Positions 15,600 to 22,558 of a stretch of 26,033 nucleotides of DNA are shown one piece after another. The stretch spans positions 1 through 26,033 of the forward strand of contig JAVBLU010000036.1 of the NCBI GenBank assembly GCA_031553225.1, written 5' to 3'. This stretch comes from JAVBLU01 sp031553225. Its GTDB lineage: Bacteria; Bacillota; Clostridia; Christensenellales; UBA1750. Numbering within the stretch: position 1 is the first letter of the stretch; each line of letters starts with the position of its first letter. Below the pieces are notes generated by a model. It was not told where the DNA came from. It worked only from the letters and a program-made list of their open reading frames with translations, and did no database searches. The translations under genes and the position numbers were made by a program.

Positions 15600-16085
15600 T
15601 TAATAGGTGAAGGACGCGGCGTTGTCACCGGAAGCGAAGGTCATCTTTGTGATGTTCAACTTGTCTTTGAGCAGATCATGGAAGAGCTCGATGAGGTTCT
15701 CGCAGGTGGCCACCTTTTTCACCACGACCAGCCGGCACTCGGGATAGGCCTTGGCCAGGTCGGTGTCGATGGGCAGGCCGGTCATGGTGTTGCTGGGCGC
15801 GCCGCCGCGGATGCCCTGCTCTTCGTACGCCTTGAGCACGCCGGGGAGCAAGGGGTCCTCCCGCTGCAGGATGAGCGCGTGGTCGAAGTTCTTCAGATAG
15901 TCCCAGGCGATGCGCTTGATGCTGTTGCACGGGTACACGAACCCGGTGCGCTCGTGCACCTCGCCCGCCACCTCGATGGTGAGCGTGCCGGTGTGACCGT
16001 GCAGGTACTGCGCCTCGCCTTCGTAGCCAAGAAAGCGGTGCGCGTACTGGATGTTCAGTTTGGTGATGGATACCTTGCCTGCCAT
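15600..16085 (-). CDS. 6-pyruvoyl-tetrahydropterin synthase/QueD-family protein lacking the usual catalytic Cys
   Basis: A 161-residue protein with ATG at 16085 after TAGGAGG. The fold is recognised from 'YAHRFLG' (His16) and 'LHGHTG' (His29, His31), the three zinc ligands, plus 'NFDHALIL' and 'VATCENLIELFHDLL' near the C-terminus. QueD and PTPS carry a cysteine a few residues before the HGH (CxxxHGH in QueD); here the equivalent position is Ala25 and no cysteine is nearby. A 20-residue segment 'REDPLLPGVLKAYEEQG' also departs from QueD. So it may be a PTPS-like enzyme with a different reaction, or use another base such as Glu24. It follows the Fur-family gene on the same strand after 82 bases. 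Confidence 0.8.
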   Translation of the reverse strand: MAGKVSITKLNIQYAHRFLGYEGEAQYLHGHTGTLTIEVAGEVHERTGFVYPCNSIKRIAWDYLKNFDHALILQREDPLLPGVLKAYEEQGIRGGAPSNTMTGLPIDTDLAKAYPECRLVVVKKVATCENLIELFHDLLKDKLNITKMTFASGDNAASFTY

Positions 16086-16167
16086 GTCATATCCCTCCTA
16101 TTGCGGTGCGGTTGGTTGACGCTGCCTTGTGCGGACGTCAGGTCAACAAAGCCCTCGTCAAATCATG

Positions 16168-16551
16168 TCACTCACCCTCTTGGCATGCAGGACACCGGCC
16201 CTGAAAAACAATGTCGTGGTCGTCCACGCGAAAACCGTACATGTCCGCCGCCGCCTTGTCCAGGCCGGGCAAATAGCCCATGTCCACGTCGAACACCTCG
16301 CCGCAGCGCCGACAGCGAAAATGATAATGATGCGGGGTGCGCGCGTCGAAGCGCTCGGGCGAATCCGGCAGGAACACCGCGCGTATCTCCCCTTCCTCGG
16401 CCAGCTCGTGCAGGTTCCGGTACACCGTCGCCTTGCTGATGCTGTGGTGCTCCTTCTGGACCTCCACATAGACGTCCTCCGCCGTGGGATGCCGCCGCAT
16501 CCGCCGCACGGCGCCCGCAATGATGCGCCGCTGAATCGTGTCGCGCTTCAT
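16168..16551 (-). CDS. Fur-family transcriptional regulator
   Basis: A 127-residue Fur/PerR/Zur-type repressor. ATG at 16551 is chosen, with GGGGACGG upstream; an in-frame TTG 18 bases earlier is possible. The winged helix holds 'HSISKATVYRNLHELAEEGEI' (recognition helix near residues 36-50). The dimerisation domain has 'PHHYHFRC' and two CxxC pairs (Cys80/Cys83 and Cys120/Cys123), the structural zinc site. Residues His74, His75, His77 and 'FDVD' supply the regulatory metal site; whether this is Fur, PerR or Zur cannot be decided from sequence. Its promoter carries a Fur-type 7-1-7 operator, suggesting autorepression. It may be cotranscribed with the downstream PTPS-like gene. Confidence 0.9.
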   Translation of the reverse strand: MKRDTIQRRIIAGAVRRMRRHPTAEDVYVEVQKEHHSISKATVYRNLHELAEEGEIRAVFLPDSPERFDARTPHHYHFRCRRCGEVFDVDMGYLPGLDKAAADMYGFRVDDHDIVFQGRCPACQEGE

Positions 16552-16566
16552 GTCCGTCCCCGCTAA

Positions 16567-16581
16567 CAATAATTATTATCA
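16567..16581 (-). promoter_or_regulatory. Fur-type 7-1-7 operator
   Basis: The minus strand reads TGATAAT-A-ATTATTG, matching the Bacillus-type Fur box TGATAATNATTATCA at 13 of 15 positions. It covers the predicted transcription start just downstream of the -10, an arrangement that would block transcription when bound. Confidence 0.75.
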
Positions 16582-16587
16582 ATTAGA

Positions 16588-16616
16588 ATTATATATCATA
16601 TGAGCTCGTGCGTCAA
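16588..16616 (-). promoter_or_regulatory. Promoter of the fur-family gene
   Basis: On the minus strand TTGACG (16616-16611) and a perfect TATAAT (16593-16588) are separated by 17 bases. The start is expected near 16581, inside the Fur-type operator. Confidence 0.8.
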
Positions 16617-16636
16617 GCGGCCGCAACCATTTTTAC

Positions 16637-16665
16637 AAAAAAAAACGGCGGCAGTTACGCCGCCG
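16637..16665 (-). terminator. Intrinsic terminator of the M23 peptidase transcript
   Basis: CGGCGGC, loop GTAACT, GCCGCCG (minus strand 16665-16646), followed by nine T's (16645-16637). Strong Rho-independent terminator 36 bases past the M23 stop codon. Confidence 0.92.
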
Positions 16666-16700
16666 GGTCCGCAGAAACGCACCGTTCATCCCCGCATCGC

Positions 16701-17525
16701 CTACCGCTTGGCCGCCTCCCATTCGTTGAGGAAGGCCAGGGGATCCACGGCGTGGTTGCGCTCCGGGTCGGTGTACATGCCGAAATGCAGATGAGGAACC
16801 ATCAGGCCGACGGTTCCCTCGGGGCCCTGGCCGGAATCGCCCACATAACCGATGACCTGGCCTTTTTTGATCGTCCGGCCCTCGGCGGTGTTCTTGGCGT
16901 AGGTGGACATATGCGCGTAGTAGTAGTACACGCCGTCCCCGCCGCGAATGCCCAGCCGCCAGCCGCCGCGGGTGTTCCAGCCCTTGCGCTCCACAACGCC
17001 TTCGCATGCGGCGCGGATGGGCGTGCCAAAGTCGCATAGGATGTCCTGGCCCTCGTGCAGACGCTCTCCGTCGAAATTGCGGGGCGCGTGCCAGGAATCT
17101 TCCCAGTGGTAGGCGTATTTGGGCGCGATGGGAAAGAGCTTTTTCCCCACGAGCGCGCCGTGGATGTAATCCAGGCGGTCGCGCGCCGCGAGCACCTTTT
17201 TGCGCTTGGAGGAGGAGGACGTGTACGCGCGCAGCAGGGTATCGTCCGAGCGTCCGGCCTTTCCCGCCATCTTTTTGGCCGTGGCCAGCACGTCCTCTTT
17301 TTTCGGGCTGAGCCAATCGCGGCCCTCGGCGAATTCTACGCCCGCTAAGAGCCGCCAGGACAGGCCGTCCCGCGCGGCGGTGAAGTACAGGTCCAGTGCG
17401 CCGGGCGCAAAGTCGTCGATGGCCAGCTGGGCGGGTCTGGCCAGGGCGGGCGCGGGCAGCAGGGCCAAAAGGCACATAACCGCCGCGCACAAAAGCGCGC
17501 CGCAGCGGCGCAAAGGCATTTGCAT
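16701..17525 (-). CDS. Secreted M23-family peptidase (LytM-like)
   Basis: A 274-residue protein from the ATG at 17525. It begins 'MQMPLRRCGALLCAAVMCLLALLPAPALA', a clear Sec signal peptide with cleavage expected after Ala29. The catalytic domain (about residues 135-270) carries His157 and Asp161 ('RLHEGQDILCDFG'), His205 ('YYYYAHM') and His245/His247 ('PHLHFG'), the zinc and catalytic residues of LytM-type glycyl/peptidoglycan endopeptidases. A helical N-terminal region (35-130) includes a basic 'SSSSKRKKVLAARDR'. It likely trims cell-wall peptides outside the cell. The start codon directly follows the U tract of a strong hairpin (17527-17569); an alternative in-frame ATG at 17552 lies inside that hairpin's loop and has no binding site. 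Confidence 0.9.
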   Translation of the reverse strand: MQMPLRRCGALLCAAVMCLLALLPAPALARPAQLAIDDFAPGALDLYFTAARDGLSWRLLAGVEFAEGRDWLSPKKEDVLATAKKMAGKAGRSDDTLLRAYTSSSSKRKKVLAARDRLDYIHGALVGKKLFPIAPKYAYHWEDSWHAPRNFDGERLHEGQDILCDFGTPIRAACEGVVERKGWNTRGGWRLGIRGGDGVYYYYAHMSTYAKNTAEGRTIKKGQVIGYVGDSGQGPEGTVGLMVPHLHFGMYTDPERNHAVDPLAFLNEWEAAKR

Positions 17526-17526
17526 T

Positions 17527-17569
17527 AAAAAACCCCCCGATCGTACTACCATAAGGACGAACGGGGGGT
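17527..17569 (-). terminator. Terminator/attenuator hairpin immediately before the M23 start codon
   Basis: On the minus strand ACCCCCCG-T-TCGT pairs with ACGA-T-CGGGGGGT (13-bp stem with one mismatch, positions 17569-17557 and 17544-17532) and is followed by TTTTTT (17532-17527). It lies between lepB and the M23 gene and would stop most transcripts arriving from lepB. Confidence 0.85.
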
Positions 17570-17593
17570 GCGTTCGGTTGCGCGGGGGATTAT

Positions 17594-18211
17594 TTACCTG
17601 CGATCGATTGCGTAGGCGGGGGGCGATATCCCCTCGATCCGGCCGGTGGGCCACACGATGGCGATGGCCCGGCCAAGAAGGCGGTCGACGGGCAGCGGCC
17701 CGATTTCAGGGTTGCGCGAATCGCCCGATTTGGCGCGGTTGTCGCCCAGAACGAAGTATTCCTCGGCGCGCAGGTTCACCGGCCCAAAATCCTGCATGGC
17801 GTGATCGTCCAGATAGGGTTCGTCCAGGGCCTTGCCGTTGATGTACACAACGTTTCCCTTAATCTCCAGGGTCTCGTGGGGCAGGCCGACGATGCGCTTG
17901 ACGAAGGCCTGGTCGCGGCCGAAATAGCTGCACACGGCAATATCGCCGCGCTTTGGGGTATCGGTGCGGTAGGCCATCAGCGAGACGAGCACGCGGTCGC
18001 CGTGCACAAGGGTGGGCAGCATGGACGGCCCGTCCACGTGGGCGAATGTGAACACAAACGTGCGCAGCAAAAAAGCGACGGCCAACACGACGGCGAACAG
18101 CGCCACCCAGTCGCGCAGCAACCGGTTGCGCAGGGCGGCGGCGTCTTCGCGCTTTGGCTGGGGAGGGGCCGCCTTGTCCGCCCCAGGGGACAGGGCCTCG
18201 TCGCTTTGCAC
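17594..18211 (-). CDS. lepB: Type I signal peptidase (second copy)
   Basis: A 205-residue membrane peptidase starting with GTG at 18211, preceded by GAAGGAGA. It has a charged, proline-rich N-terminus, one membrane span (about 34-57), and the Ser/Lys dyad: Ser63 in 'DGPSMLPTL' and Lys105 in 'AFVKRIVGLP'. The C-terminal box 'VLGDNRAKSGDSR' completes the S26 signature. It removes signal peptides from exported proteins on the outer face of the membrane. The other copy begins 34 bases upstream on the same strand; the two differ in N-terminus and in sequence around the active site ('MLPT' versus 'MEDT'), so they are not recent duplicates. Confidence 0.95.
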   Translation of the reverse strand: MQSDEALSPGADKAAPPQPKREDAAALRNRLLRDWVALFAVVLAVAFLLRTFVFTFAHVDGPSMLPTLVHGDRVLVSLMAYRTDTPKRGDIAVCSYFGRDQAFVKRIVGLPHETLEIKGNVVYINGKALDEPYLDDHAMQDFGPVNLRAEEYFVLGDNRAKSGDSRNPEIGPLPVDRLLGRAIAIVWPTGRIEGISPPAYAIDRR

Positions 18212-18245
18212 GCTGATGTCTCCTTCGCGCCCCGGCGGGGCGCCG

Positions 18246-18818
18246 TCAGTGCTTGATGACCGAGAGGCGGTCTAAGGGCCACATGACCACCATGGCCTTG
18301 CCGACCAGCTCGGAGCGGGGGATGCAGCCGATGAAATCCTTGCGCGAATCGGCGGAATTACCGCGGTTGTCCCCCATCACCAGAAAGCTGTCGGCGGGAA
18401 CAACTACTGGTGCCATATCGGCGGTCTTCGGTTTTGTTAAATACGGCTCGTCGATGGCCACGCCGTCGATGTACACGACCGAGCCGTGAATCTCCACAAC
18501 CTCGCCGGGCAGGCCGATCACGCGCTTGACGTAGTTGTCGGAGGAGATACTGCGGAAGTGGCATACAACCACGTCGCCGCGCCTGGGCGCAGACAGGCGG
18601 TAGTGCGCCTTGGACACGGCCATCACCTCGTTGGTGAACAGCGTGTCTTCCATGGAGGGGCCGTCCACGCGCACCGGCTCGAACACGAACATGCGGATGC
18701 CCACCACCAGAAGAACCGTACAGACAAGCCAGCGCACCCAGGCCCACATCTCGCGTCGGGCGTCGGCGGCGCGCTTGTCCTGCTCGGCCTTCTGCGCCAT
18801 ATCGGTTGGTTCGTTCAT
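18246..18818 (-). CDS. lepB: Type I signal peptidase (first copy)
   Basis: A 190-residue protein. ATG at 18818 follows AAAGG at about 9 bases; a TTG two codons earlier sits too close to that site. One membrane span lies at about 27-46 ('AWVRWLVCTVLLVVGIRMFV'). Catalytic Ser55 is in 'DGPSMEDTL' and the general-base Lys98 in 'NYVKRVIGLPG'; 'VMGDNRGNSADSR' is box E. Same role as its neighbour. Downstream of the DUF951 gene by 58 bases and upstream of the second lepB, all on the minus strand, probably one operon. Confidence 0.95.
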   Translation of the reverse strand: MNEPTDMAQKAEQDKRAADARREMWAWVRWLVCTVLLVVGIRMFVFEPVRVDGPSMEDTLFTNEVMAVSKAHYRLSAPRRGDVVVCHFRSISSDNYVKRVIGLPGEVVEIHGSVVYIDGVAIDEPYLTKPKTADMAPVVVPADSFLVMGDNRGNSADSRKDFIGCIPRSELVGKAMVVMWPLDRLSVIKH

Positions 18819-18876
18819 GTACAATGCCTTTCTTGAGCATAGGCGGTAAACGCCCGAATGAGGACGCGCGGAGGGC

Positions 18877-19077
18877 TTACGTCTCGGGGCTTGCGGCGCG
18901 GCGCAACAGCTTCTTCATGCGCTTTAGGTAAGTGAAGCGGTCGAGCATGACCACGCGCCCGCAGCCCTGGCATTTGATCTTGATATCCGCGCCCGTGCGC
19001 GTAACCACCCACTGGTCGCTTCCGCAGGGGTGCGGCTTGCGCATCTGCACCAGATCGCCCAGGGCGATTTCCTCCAT
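18877..19077 (-). CDS. DUF951 family protein
   Basis: A 66-residue protein. The ATG at 19077 follows TTGGAGG; a TTG at 19089 overlaps that binding site and is less likely. It matches the DUF951 pattern: 'LGDLVQMRKPHPCGSDQWVV', then 'GADIKIKCQGCGRVVMLDR', with Cys18, Cys36 and Cys39 as possible metal ligands, and a basic C-terminus. The family is small, widespread in Firmicutes and often sits next to mscS or chromosome-partition genes; its function is not known. It has its own promoter (19106-19134) and could lead the signal peptidase operon. Confidence 0.92.
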   Translation of the reverse strand: MEEIALGDLVQMRKPHPCGSDQWVVTRTGADIKIKCQGCGRVVMLDRFTYLKRMKKLLRRAASPET

Positions 19078-19105
19078 TTTTTCCTCCAATGTTCATATCT
19101 TCCTT

Positions 19106-19134
19106 ATGATACACCCCGCGCCGATGGGCGTCAA
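19106..19134 (-). promoter_or_regulatory. Promoter of the DUF951-lepB-lepB operon
   Basis: Minus strand TTGACG (19134-19129) and TATCAT (19111-19106) with a 17-base spacer; the start would fall near 19100, about 23 bases before the DUF951 ATG. Confidence 0.72.
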
Positions 19135-19170
19135 CCTTACGGCCGGCGTAGGAAGTATTTTCCTTACGCC

Positions 19171-19956
19171 TTACTGGCGCGTGAGGATGAGGTTGCCCGA
19201 TTCGTAGCGGCGCAGGCCGTACAGGAAGAAGCGGTACACGAGCAGCAGGTACACGCATATGCCGCATGCAAGGCCGATCAGGTGCGTCCAGGTGAAGGAG
19301 CGCGCCAGCGACAAGGGCACATGCACCACAAACGCCGCGGGGATGAGCGTATACATGAGCAGGCGCACCAGGCCCCGGTAGATGCCCTGCGGGTAGATGC
19401 AAAAGTTGATGGAGAACTCCACCGCCGCGCGCCCAATGAGGGACGCCTCGCCGAAAAAGAACGTAAGCGTGTGGCCGCAAAGCCCGATGGCCGCGGTGAC
19501 CAGCGCGCCCGCCACAACGCCCGGCAGGAACACCAGCCAGGCGGCGCCGCTCTGGCGCGTTAGGGCCATCAGGATGAAGCCGTAGGCCACGTCGCCCCAG
19601 GCGGACAGCGAGGTACGGTTGCACAAAAGCCCGATGATGACAGGCTTTGGCTGCAGCAGGTACACGTCCAGCTCGCCGGAGACGATGGTGCCGGAAACGC
19701 CGTTGAAGTTGCCCAGGAACACGCTGGCCAGGCCGAAGGAGGTGGAGGCCATGGCCCAGATGAACATCACGTCGGAGAAGTCGTACCCGCCGATCCGCCC
19801 GCCGATCTGCGCGAAGGCGATCCACCAGAAGAAGATGAAGGCGGCGTTGGAGAGCGCCATGCCCGCCGCCTGCATCACAAAGGCCGAACGGTACGCCAGA
19901 GCGCCGGCCAGATTCACCTTGAAGTACAGCCATACGAGCCGCAGATTGCGCAGCAT
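19171..19956 (-). CDS. ABC-2 type transporter permease (COG3694-like)
   Basis: A 261-residue integral membrane protein with about six spans. The ATG at 19956 follows a G-rich stretch (GAGGGGGGG); longer in-frame codons would overlap the previous gene. 'LRLVWLYFKVNLAGALAYRSAFVMQ', 'GYDFSDVMFIWAM', 'FLGNFNGVSGTIVSGELDVYLLQPKPV' and 'INFCIYPQGIYRG' are the recognisable landmarks of the family. It works as a heterodimer with the second permease and the upstream ATPase. The export substrate is unknown; relatives are linked to drug or lipid export. Last gene of the ABC operon. Confidence 0.88.
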   Translation of the reverse strand: MLRNLRLVWLYFKVNLAGALAYRSAFVMQAAGMALSNAAFIFFWWIAFAQIGGRIGGYDFSDVMFIWAMASTSFGLASVFLGNFNGVSGTIVSGELDVYLLQPKPVIIGLLCNRTSLSAWGDVAYGFILMALTRQSGAAWLVFLPGVVAGALVTAAIGLCGHTLTFFFGEASLIGRAAVEFSINFCIYPQGIYRGLVRLLMYTLIPAAFVVHVPLSLARSFTWTHLIGLACGICVYLLLVYRFFLYGLRRYESGNLILTRQ

Positions 19957-19984
19957 CAAGGTCCCCCCCTCGCCATGGTTTTCA

Positions 19985-20779
19985 CTATCCGCCGTGCGCT
20001 TCCATCGCGTGCATCCCGCGGCTGAACATGAAGCGTGACAAAAGCGCAAAGCCCGCCACGTAGATGATCTGAACGGGCAGCACCTGCAAAAACAGTTCCC
20101 ACGAGAAGGCCACCATCAGCCGGGAAGGCGCCCATGCGACGTAGGAAAAGGGCAGCAGCCGCGCGGCGGGCGCAAGCCATCGGGGCAAAAACTCCACGGG
20201 GATGAACACGCCGAGCATGAACACCAGCTTTTGCAAGATGAGCGACACGCCCGAGGAATCCTCCAGCCACAGCGCGGTGAGCGTGGCGCACATCTGCATA
20301 AAGAACTGCAGGCACACGCCCAGCAGCAGCGACAGGAGGCATAGGGGCAGCGCCCAGTACGCGTACGCGGGGATGGGCCCCACGAACAAAAGCCCCAGAA
20401 CGCCGCCCAGCGCCCCGATGGCCGCCATGCCAACGAGCATCTCGGCCGCCGAGGAAGCGAAGTAAAAGCCCACAAAGTCGTACGGGCGGCCCAGCTGGTA
20501 GGCGATGGCCCCGGAGCGTATGTCGCGGCCGACTTCGGACAGCAGCGGCGCGCGCGCGCCGAAGGCCACGATCTCGGTGCAGCACAGATACCACACGATC
20601 TGCACAAGCGTGTAGCCCGCCACCTCGCCGCCCTGGTAGATGGCCCGCCACAGGTTGAAGAACACATAGATGAACAGCGTGTAAAACAGGAACATGGATA
20701 CGAGCCGCGCGCGGTACGCCGTGATGTTGAGCAGCTGGGCGCGGGCGATGGCCCAGTATTTGCGCAGGGCGTACGTCAT
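19985..20779 (-). CDS. ABC-2 type transporter permease (COG4587-like)
   Basis: A 264-residue protein with six hydrophobic segments and ATG at 20779 with AAAGGG upstream. Landmarks are 'ITAYRARLVSMFLFYTLFIYVFFNLWRAIY', 'TEIVAFGARAPLLSEVGRDIRSGAIAYQLGRPYDF' and 'GVFIPVEFLPRWL'. The cytosolic 'SEVGRDIRSGAIAYQLGRP' loop is the conserved coupling region that occurs in both permeases of this transporter type. It lies 28 bases upstream of the other permease and 94 bases downstream of the ATPase, in one operon. Confidence 0.88.
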   Translation of the reverse strand: MTYALRKYWAIARAQLLNITAYRARLVSMFLFYTLFIYVFFNLWRAIYQGGEVAGYTLVQIVWYLCCTEIVAFGARAPLLSEVGRDIRSGAIAYQLGRPYDFVGFYFASSAAEMLVGMAAIGALGGVLGLLFVGPIPAYAYWALPLCLLSLLLGVCLQFFMQMCATLTALWLEDSSGVSLILQKLVFMLGVFIPVEFLPRWLAPAARLLPFSYVAWAPSRLMVAFSWELFLQVLPVQIIYVAGFALLSRFMFSRGMHAMEAHGG

Positions 20780-20873
20780 GCCCTTTCGCCCCCTTGCGCG
20801 GGCGGGATGCCGCCGCGGGCCGCGTTTTTTCTCTTCACGTTGACCTCACCTTTCCGTATGGGCGGGGCGCCGG

Positions 20874-21863
<990 letters not shown>

Positions 21864-21941
21864 CGCGCCCACCCCTTTCCCATGTATGTCCGCCGCAAAA
21901 CGCCTTTGTCTGCTTCGCCTTTGTATCGTAGTGCCGCGCGC

Positions 21942-21974
21942 AAAAAGAAAAAACCGGACGACTCCAGCGTCCGG
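21942..21974 (-). terminator. Intrinsic terminator in the leader of the ABC exporter operon
   Basis: CCGGACG (21974-21968), 7-nt loop, CGTCCGG (21960-21954), then TTTTTTCTTTTT (21953-21942). A perfect GC-rich stem and long U tract between the operon's promoter and its first gene: it must be read through for the exporter to be made. Confidence 0.9.
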
Positions 21975-22038
21975 GTATCCGCACTGACCCTTCCGCATCG
22001 GCGAAGACGCTCTGTGCGTACCGCCGATGCCGCCATCG

Positions 22039-22098
22039 TCAGGTACGCAAGCGCGTAATCAGGGTAACCGGATAGCCGCACATGCGCAGTGCGTACAT
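22039..22098 (-). CDS. Leader peptide of the ABC exporter operon (19 aa)
   Basis: ATG at 22098 is preceded, with a 7-base gap, by GAGGAGGGG (22114-22106), one of the best ribosome binding sites in the window. The peptide is MYALRMCGYPVTLITRLRT and the stop is TGA at 22041-22039. The Arg-Leu-Arg at residues 16-18 matches the +x(+) type motif known to stall ribosomes in the presence of macrolides (as in the ErmDL leader). The codons for Leu17, Arg18 and Thr19 form one strand of a regulatory stem. No run of one amino acid points to amino-acid attenuation. No peptide function is claimed. Confidence 0.75.
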   Translation of the reverse strand: MYALRMCGYPVTLITRLRT

Positions 22099-22135
22099 AA
22101 GGCAACCCCTCCTCGCTCCTGCCGAAATTTGCTTT

Positions 22136-22164
22136 ATTATATGCGGCTGCGGCCTCGGTGTCAA
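22136..22164 (-). promoter_or_regulatory. Perfect-consensus promoter of the ABC exporter operon
   Basis: TTGACA (22164-22159), 17-base spacer, TATAAT (22141-22136), all on the minus strand: both hexamers perfect. Such a strong promoter followed by a terminator fits constant initiation with regulation by attenuation. It stands back to back with the dapA promoter. Confidence 0.92.
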
Positions 22165-22189
22165 CCTGAAAATGCGCGGTTTTTCCAGG

Positions 22190-22218
22190 TTGCATGTGGA
22201 CGCGGGCTATTGTATAAT
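22190..22218 (+). promoter_or_regulatory. Promoter of the dapA-dapB operon
   Basis: TTGCAT (22190-22195) and a perfect TATAAT (22213-22218), 17 bases apart. The start near 22225 lies just before the lysine riboswitch. Confidence 0.82.
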
Positions 22219-22224
22219 GGGGCC

Positions 22225-22405
22225 GTGGTCAGAGGTGCGTGACGCGATGAGTAAACGGCCGTAGGGCGCGGGAGCCTGCGGACGGCCGTTGAAGGGCGCG
22301 CACGCCGAAGGAAGCCTACCCGCGTGGGCTTGCCTGGGCGCAGTGCGAAGAGCGCTGCGACTGTCGCGGCGACCGCCGCGAAGCGCTGTACCCGGACGTG
22401 CTCAT
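22225..22405 (+). promoter_or_regulatory. Lysine riboswitch (L box)
   Basis: The conserved landmarks of the lysine riboswitch appear in order: AGAGGTGCG (22231), GATGAGTAA (22247), a perfect 8-bp stem AACGGCCG/CGGCCGTT (22254-22261 with 22283-22290), GAAGGG (22291), GCCGAAGG (22303), a stem AAGCCTAC/GTGGGCTT, CTGGG (22336), GACTGT (22359) and a CGCGG/CCGCG hairpin. P1 is not convincing by eye. It precedes dapA and dapB, lysine-pathway genes that are classic targets, and is followed by an intrinsic terminator (22455-22485). When lysine binds, transcription should stop there. Confidence 0.88.
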
Positions 22406-22454
22406 TTTTCGCGCGGCGCGCCTGTTTGGGCGCTCGCGCGGCGGGAGTCTCGGG

Positions 22455-22485
22455 CGGCGCCTCTTTCCGGGCGCTGTTTTTGTTT
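22455..22485 (+). terminator. Riboswitch-controlled terminator before dapA
   Basis: CGGCGCC (22455-22461), loop TCTTTCCG, GGCGCTG (22470-22476) with one G-U pair, then TTTTTGTTT (22477-22485). It sits between the riboswitch and dapA, the expected place of the expression platform. Confidence 0.8.
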
Positions 22486-22558
22486 GCCTGAAAAAGCGCC
22501 GCGCGCGCCCGCGGAGTACGGCTGTCAGGCCAAGTATCAGAAAAGGAGCTGAGGCAGA

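Larger units (their letters stand above)
21942..22129 (-). promoter_or_regulatory. Candidate ribosome-mediated transcription attenuator of the ABC exporter
   Basis: The leader from the predicted start (about 22129) to the terminator holds a 19-codon ORF and competing stems. TGCGTACC (22049-22042), which is the end of the leader ORF (codons 17-19), can pair perfectly with GGTACGCA (22022-22015) just after the stop, or with GTACGCA (22096-22090) at codons 1-3. A separate perfect 9-bp hairpin, GCATCGGCG (22030-22022) with CGCCGATGC (22003-21995), cannot form at the same time as the 22049/22015 pairing. A possible antiterminator is TCCGGTTA (22072-22065, codons 9-12) with TACCCGGA (21977-21970), which includes the terminator's 5' arm (seven of eight pairs). 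Pairings are seen in the sequence; their use in control is inferred. Confidence 0.75.

Noticed and set aside
16086..16167. preQ1 riboswitch before the QueD-like gene
   Set aside because: The leader lacks the preQ1 core; only a modest GTTGAC/GTCAAC dyad is visible.
21864..21998. Extension of the ABC ATPase upstream to an ATG at 21998
   Set aside because: The extension would translate the terminator hairpin and U tract; a good ribosome binding site exists at 21863.
22289..22552. Plus-strand frame of 87 codons before dapA
   Set aside because: It overlaps the riboswitch and terminator, is Arg/Ala-rich low complexity, and lacks a binding site.
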